DNA of 64,000 nt from the NCBI GenBank assembly GCA_023079485.1, contig CM041092.1, positions 10,987,127 through 11,051,126 on the forward strand, written 5' to 3'. Positions within the stretch are counted from its first letter, which is position 1, and each line of letters starts with the position of its first letter. Origin of the DNA: Archilochus colubris (taxonomy: Eukaryota; Chordata; Aves; Apodiformes; Trochilidae). Position numbers and translations under genes: made by a program. Positions 1 through 64,000 of this stretch are shown here, one piece after another. The notes beneath the pieces were generated by a model. That model was not told where the DNA came from. It was given only the letters and a program-made list of their open reading frames with translations, and did no database searches.

Positions 1-59792
<59,792 letters not shown>

Positions 59793-60569
59793 CACCGATG
59801 GCAGCATCACTCAAAGATGGAATTTGCATTACTCAAGACTGTGAATCAGAGAAGTGAAGCAGTGAAGCTGATAATGCAGCACAGCTGAAATTTCACACCG
59901 TGACTCTAGAGCTGGTATCAGCAAACTCTTTGGCCACCCATCCTGAGAGGCAAGCAAAAGAAGCCACCTTGGAGTTGTTTCTATCCGAGTGCTGAATCGA
60001 CCAAAGATGTGTACACTACAGAGTTCACAGACAAGACATGAATTTGGAATTTTTAAAAAGGCTGCTACCACAGGATGATATAAGGAGCTATTTAAGTATT
60101 TATTGACACAACACAACATTTACTTGGTTGAAGGAATGTATGATTCACTACAAAGCATTACTTTGGAACGGATTTGCACTCCCTTGTTTCCATCCCATAC
60201 TGCCAGCTATTTGAAGTGTACCACTGTGCTTTTATTAGCTGTTTTGAATGGGCTTTCAAAAGTGACACCCTCTGTTGCAGCACACAAAAAGGCCTTTTAG
60301 AAGGGCATTGGTCGTGTTTTAGTGTGAAAGACATCGCCCCTCAGTTCCCTTCTTCTACCTGGCTAAACGACTGCTTTTCTGTGAGGGGCTGGCAAATCTG
60401 ATGAAGGGGAAGATCAAGATAAAGAAAGATGGCTCTACAACCATATTTATTAAAAAGTCTTCTGTGCTCTTCTTTGGTATATATCAGTTTACATGGGAAA
60501 GACTAGATGTAAACAAAGAGACACATTGTGGGGGGAATTCCCCTGAAATTTGTGTGGGGTTTTTGGTTT

Positions 60570-60614
60570 GTTTTTTTTTTTCTTTCTTTTTTCTTTTTTT
60601 GTATTTTTTATTTT
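60570..60614. repeat. T-rich tract in the 3' UTR
   Basis: Runs of T broken by C or G (T11-CTTT-CTTTTTT-CTTTTTTT-GTATTTTTTATTTTG). On the mRNA it is a U-rich or polypyrimidine stretch that could bind U-rich-binding proteins; it may also be a difficult stretch for sequencing. Confidence 0.8.
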
Positions 60615-60721
60615 GTAATATTGAAAACATGGAGATCTAACAGATATACCAAATTCTATATTTTGTAAATTATATATATAAATTAGAAGGCAGGCTGTCG
60701 ACACCAAGGTGTGGTGGAAGG

Positions 60722-60729
60722 TGTATATA
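60722..60729 (+). promoter_or_regulatory. Pumilio-type response element in the 3' UTR
   Basis: TGTATATA fits the UGUANAUA consensus bound by PUF-family proteins and lies on the mRNA sense strand of the ADCY5 3' UTR. A single 8-mer can occur by chance, so functional use is inference. Confidence 0.3.
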
Positions 60730-61432
60730 ACCCATAGACTTTTGTGTAATTTTTTTCTGCATAATATTCTGAACACAGACTTGGCAGTTTTCAGATTATC
60801 ATTATACAATCAGCCAACAACAAACAGGTGAGTCTCCAGGCTGAATAAGACACTTTCAAATGAATATCCAGAAAAATCTACAACCCCAAAGAAGAGGAAA
60901 AAACCAAAACGTGGTAGTCACACAATTGTTCCATGCAGCATTCAAGGAGAAGGTGGCACCTTAACAAATGGAAACAGGACCTTTGAGTTTTAGCTACTGA
61001 GATGGTAGCAAACATTTTATAAAGAGCTCTAAGCCAATCTTCTAACTCTTAACACGAGCTCTTATAAGAAGAGGAAAAAAATAAGCTCATTTGAACTTTT
61101 GTTTTTAAAAAAAAACATTTTTCATAGATGGTCTTCATAGAATCCTGCTGATATGAGAGTTGTCTGATACTGTAACTGCCATTTGACATTACAAGGAACT
61201 ATGTACTGCAGCATCAAGTTGACTTTCCAGTAGTTGGCACTTTTTTAAACAGAGTCACAGATTTTCAGTCTTCAGGAATTGGGTGATGTTCAAAAAAGGC
61301 TGTGATGGCAAATGTGTATGTGAGGTAGTGGACCTTGAAATACAGTGCCATTGATATTGCGTTGGACATCTTCATCACCAGTGGGGGGTTTATGAATAGT
61401 TCACTGTTACCATTTATGTACCTTTTTTAACT

Positions 61433-61464
61433 ATTAAAGAAAAATCCCTTGATATTTTATTAAA
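61433..61464 (+). terminator. ADCY5: Two variant ATTAAA polyadenylation signals
   Basis: ATTAAA occurs at 61433-61438 and 61459-61464 within an A/T-rich patch near the end of the 3' UTR. These are the commonest variant of the poly(A) hexamer and could give slightly shorter transcripts than the AATAAA at 61570. Confidence 0.4.
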
Positions 61465-61569
61465 AACAAAATTAATTAAAAAAAAGCTATATTTTTTATA
61501 TTCTATGATGGGAGAGTTTTGATATTGAATTTGGCTAGCACTAAAAATTACTCCAATCTTTTGACATTT

Positions 61570-61575
61570 AATAAA
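61570..61575 (+). terminator. ADCY5: Canonical AATAAA polyadenylation signal
   Basis: AATAAA lies about 1.78 kb after the ADCY5 stop codon, followed by a T-rich stretch (GTTCTTTTCC). It is the first canonical hexamer that I noticed downstream of the stop and the best candidate for the main 3' end of the mRNA. ATTAAA variants lie about 110-140 nt upstream. Confidence 0.65.
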
Positions 61576-61600
61576 GTTCTTTTCCAGTCTTCTCAGGGCA

Positions 61601-64000
61601 GCATTATTGTAATATTAACAGCTTAATGATTGCACTATGGTGGCGGTGATTTATTTTTTCCTACTCAACAATGAGAAAAAGTGATAATCCATGGGCCTGT
61701 CTTAATTAATTTGCCATAATGCTAAGCATAACCCGAGCATGAAGCCATTTAAACGTGAGCTTAAATGGCATCACCCCTTTCCTTCCCCCTTCCACTAGGA
61801 AACATCTCAGAAAAAGTATAGTATATTGACTTCTGTAAAACTGCCAAGTCTGCCCTTGTACTATACTTTTGCTCCTTTACATCTTTCCTGGTTTGCAAAA
61901 TACATAAGTTGCATCATGCTGTTACTCCCTTATCCCTTGCCTCCACCTTCCATCCCTTTCACCCTCTCACTGAGTTTCATTACCTTCATGCCATCCACTC
62001 AGTTTTTAGGTTTGCTTTTGGCTTTACAAGAGTCTGCAGTCTTCTTAACTTTTGATTCATCTTATGGAACTGTGTTGTCAATGAGATTTCAAGTCCCCAG
62101 TATCTCTAGCTGTGATTGTTGACAGTGTGTCATGATCATTTCAAGGGGTATTCACACACTCTTTACTCTGGCTCTTGCAAAAATGGATACAGTTATGATT
62201 TCCCATGGAAATTGAAATCTATTTAAGTAATTTAACTATATTAAACACTGTTTCACTGGTAAAGTGTCTCTGTTTTATTTTAGCTGCATCTGGCTAGTGA
62301 AGAAAGCAGGCTAAAGCTGTTTAGGAGCTCCTGCTTTTGCACTTGGGAACATCCAGCTCCTGACTAGCGAGGGGTTGGATGTCAACTTGGAGCACCCAGG
62401 CACTACACAGCACCCAGGCACAGAGCCTCCAGACCTTGTTTGTGCAGAAAACATCCCCTGGGTCCCTCTGTGCACCCACTTGCCTTGAATCATTAGTCTC
62501 AGGAGAGCTGACAAAGCCTTGGTGTGGCCATGTGGTGAAATACATTGCTAAAACTGAACAGATTTTTAAAAAATTAATTTTTCTGTTCTGTTAAATAAAT
62601 AAATAAATAAAAGTATTTTGAAAAGTACAAGACCTTTGCCAAAGAAATTCCCAGGTACCCTGGAACTTGTCCTCTGAAGGACACCTGGAGGAGGCAGCAG
62701 GGTTTCAGTCCTGCAATGTAATGCAATGGTTTCAATCTTTATAGGTAAAAGCTGCTACACCAATTAACAGATGCCTGAAGTGCAACTGAGAAACAAAAAG
62801 CTCCAGCTTTAAGTTGACTTCTTTAGTTCAGGAGACTGTATACAGGCACCTGAAGGAATAAGCTCTGAATGACTTACAATCTGATATTTGTTGGGATTTT
62901 ACAAGTGTACTTGTAAAACAGGGCTACATTACAGAAAAGCCACAAAGCACTTAAAACATCAGTCTTTAACCAAGAGGGTGAAGAGCTATTTAATACTTTG
63001 TATCTTCTCTGGCAGGCATTGGGTGCTCAGCATCACCCAGCTGGGAGGCAATGATGGTTCAGCACAGCACTGGCACCATTTAAATTCAAAGCCACACAAG
63101 AGCAGCTGGAGAGAGCTTCCCCTGTCAGGAATGGGCCCCGGAGATCTTTAGAAACAGAGGATTCCAGACACAAACAACTATTGCCATCTACTGGGAACAG
63201 ACCTGCACAGCCTTAGCCGGGAGCTGTTAGCACTGCTCCTGCTCCTCCCTGCCAGGGTGCCCTTGGAAGGCTCCAGAGGAGACCTCTGTGCACAGTGCAG
63301 CCAAAGTTCCAACAGGTGCCATAAAACTACTGTTCTGTGGCAGCCAAGCCATCCTATTCTGCTCCTTTACCTGGTCTGGCATTGGGTATCTTGAGTCCCA
63401 CCAAACCCAGGATGAAGCCCTCACCAACCCTGCTGTGTGTGAGAATCAGGGTTTCAATCCATGGGAAAAAAGCTGGGAAGTTCCTGCTCTTGCCACCTGA
63501 CACTCTCCTGTTCTTCAGTGACTGTTCCCATTTGGTCTGAAACAAAATACACCCTTGCTCTCCTTGTAGCTGCCCAGCAAGGAGCACAGCATGTATCCAT
63601 GCTTGCAGGGACAGGGAGAGAGCACAGTGAAGGGATTCAGAGAGCCAACTTAATGCTACACACCTCCTGCTAGGAAATAGAGCTTCCCACAAGCTGACTG
63701 AAGAACCAAAGCAATGCAGACTGTATCCTGAAAAGGGCAGGGGGAAGCCAAAACAGAGCTGGGTCTTTGCAATTTAATTTAATGTCAGATTAGCTAAGGT
63801 CATGTTGAAAGCAGGCACCAGCTCTCCACAGCTAGGTGAACATACCCAGCCAGTAATGTCCTAAAATCCTTCTCTCTTGCTCTCATGGCATTCCCCCAGC
63901 AGCTTCAGTACAAGAGGTGAAGAAGCTCTTGTTTGCTTTCAAGCTTTGAGTGGTGCTTGACAACTCAGGTGTGTTCTTCAGCTCTGCTCAGCATACAGGT
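61601..64000. other. Intergenic region downstream of ADCY5
   Basis: No coding exon recognised on either strand. It contains a block rich in TAAT/ATTA cores with a 9-bp inverted repeat (about 61686-61780), a (TAAA)n run (62591-62611) and otherwise unique-looking sequence. In mammals the gene past the ADCY5 3' end is, from memory, SEC22A in convergent orientation; I could not find any of it here. Untranslated or non-coding parts of a neighbour cannot be excluded. Confidence 0.6.
62591..62611. repeat. (TAAA)n short tandem repeat
   Basis: About five tandem TAAA/AAAT units (TTAAATAAATAAATAAATAAAAG). It includes overlapping AATAAA hexamers, but it lies 1 kb beyond the likely ADCY5 poly(A) site. 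Confidence 0.85.

Larger units (their letters stand above)
59793..61600 (+). other. ADCY5: ADCY5 3' untranslated region
   Basis: The non-coding stretch after the stop codon runs to the last good polyadenylation signal at 61570-61575. It contains AU-rich patches (for example TATTTAT near 60095), a T-rich tract at 60570-60614, one Pumilio-type element TGTATATA at 60722-60729, and earlier ATTAAA signals at 61433-61438 and 61459-61464. The exact cleavage site cannot be read from the sequence, so the end is approximate. Confidence 0.75.

Noticed and set aside
63354..63692. 112-codon minus-strand frame downstream of ADCY5, considered as the neighbouring SEC22A gene
   Set aside because: It shows no longin or SNARE-type sequence and no hydrophobic C-terminal anchor of that family, so there is no support.

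Overview
This is vertebrate nuclear DNA, almost certainly from a bird. One multi-exon gene on the + strand is spread over more than 54 kb. Every intron I can define is GT-AG. Apart from simple repeats, the only interspersed repeats I recognise are CR1-type LINEs, two of them ending in the ATTCTRTG motif typical of birds and other sauropsids. I see no prokaryotic, viral or mobile-operon content.

The gene is ADCY5, adenylyl cyclase type 5, which makes cAMP at the plasma membrane. The window enters it inside an intron and then holds 18 consecutive coding exons (5598-59792), the stop codon, and a 3' UTR of about 1.8 kb. The reading frame stays open through all 17 splice junctions. The exons encode 791 residues plus one serine split at the first junction. 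If the first exon here starts at residue 471 in human numbering, the two C1 metal aspartates fall at 475 and 519 and the protein ends at 1261, as I recall for human ADCY5. By the same count these would be exons 4 to 21 of 21. The cytoplasmic N-terminus, TM1-TM6 and the start of C1a lie upstream of the window.

Layout: 1-5597 is intron. 5598-10947 holds four exons for the C1a catalytic half. 18150-35481 holds three exons for the C1b linker, one of them only 23 nt, around a 13.7-kb intron. 37060-55347 holds seven exons for TM7-TM12 and the glycosylated extracellular loops, one of them 27 nt. 56580-59792 holds four exons for the C2 catalytic half. 59793 to about 61600 is 3' UTR, and about 61600-64000 is intergenic with no gene that I recognise.

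Repeats are sparse: a (CTCTC)n microsatellite against a CR1 3' end (6504-6986), a TA-rich array (10368-10441), two old CR1 relics in opposite orientations (about 22400-23165), a 1-kb CR1 fragment with reverse-transcriptase remains (26106-27119), and a short antisense CR1 (54611-54800).

I found no undescribed biological system. The points most worth checking are two ADCY5 microexons (one frame-neutral, one frame-breaking), a diverged multi-sequon extracellular loop, and a few non-coding blocks that may be regulatory. Comparisons with human proteins are from memory, not from alignments.
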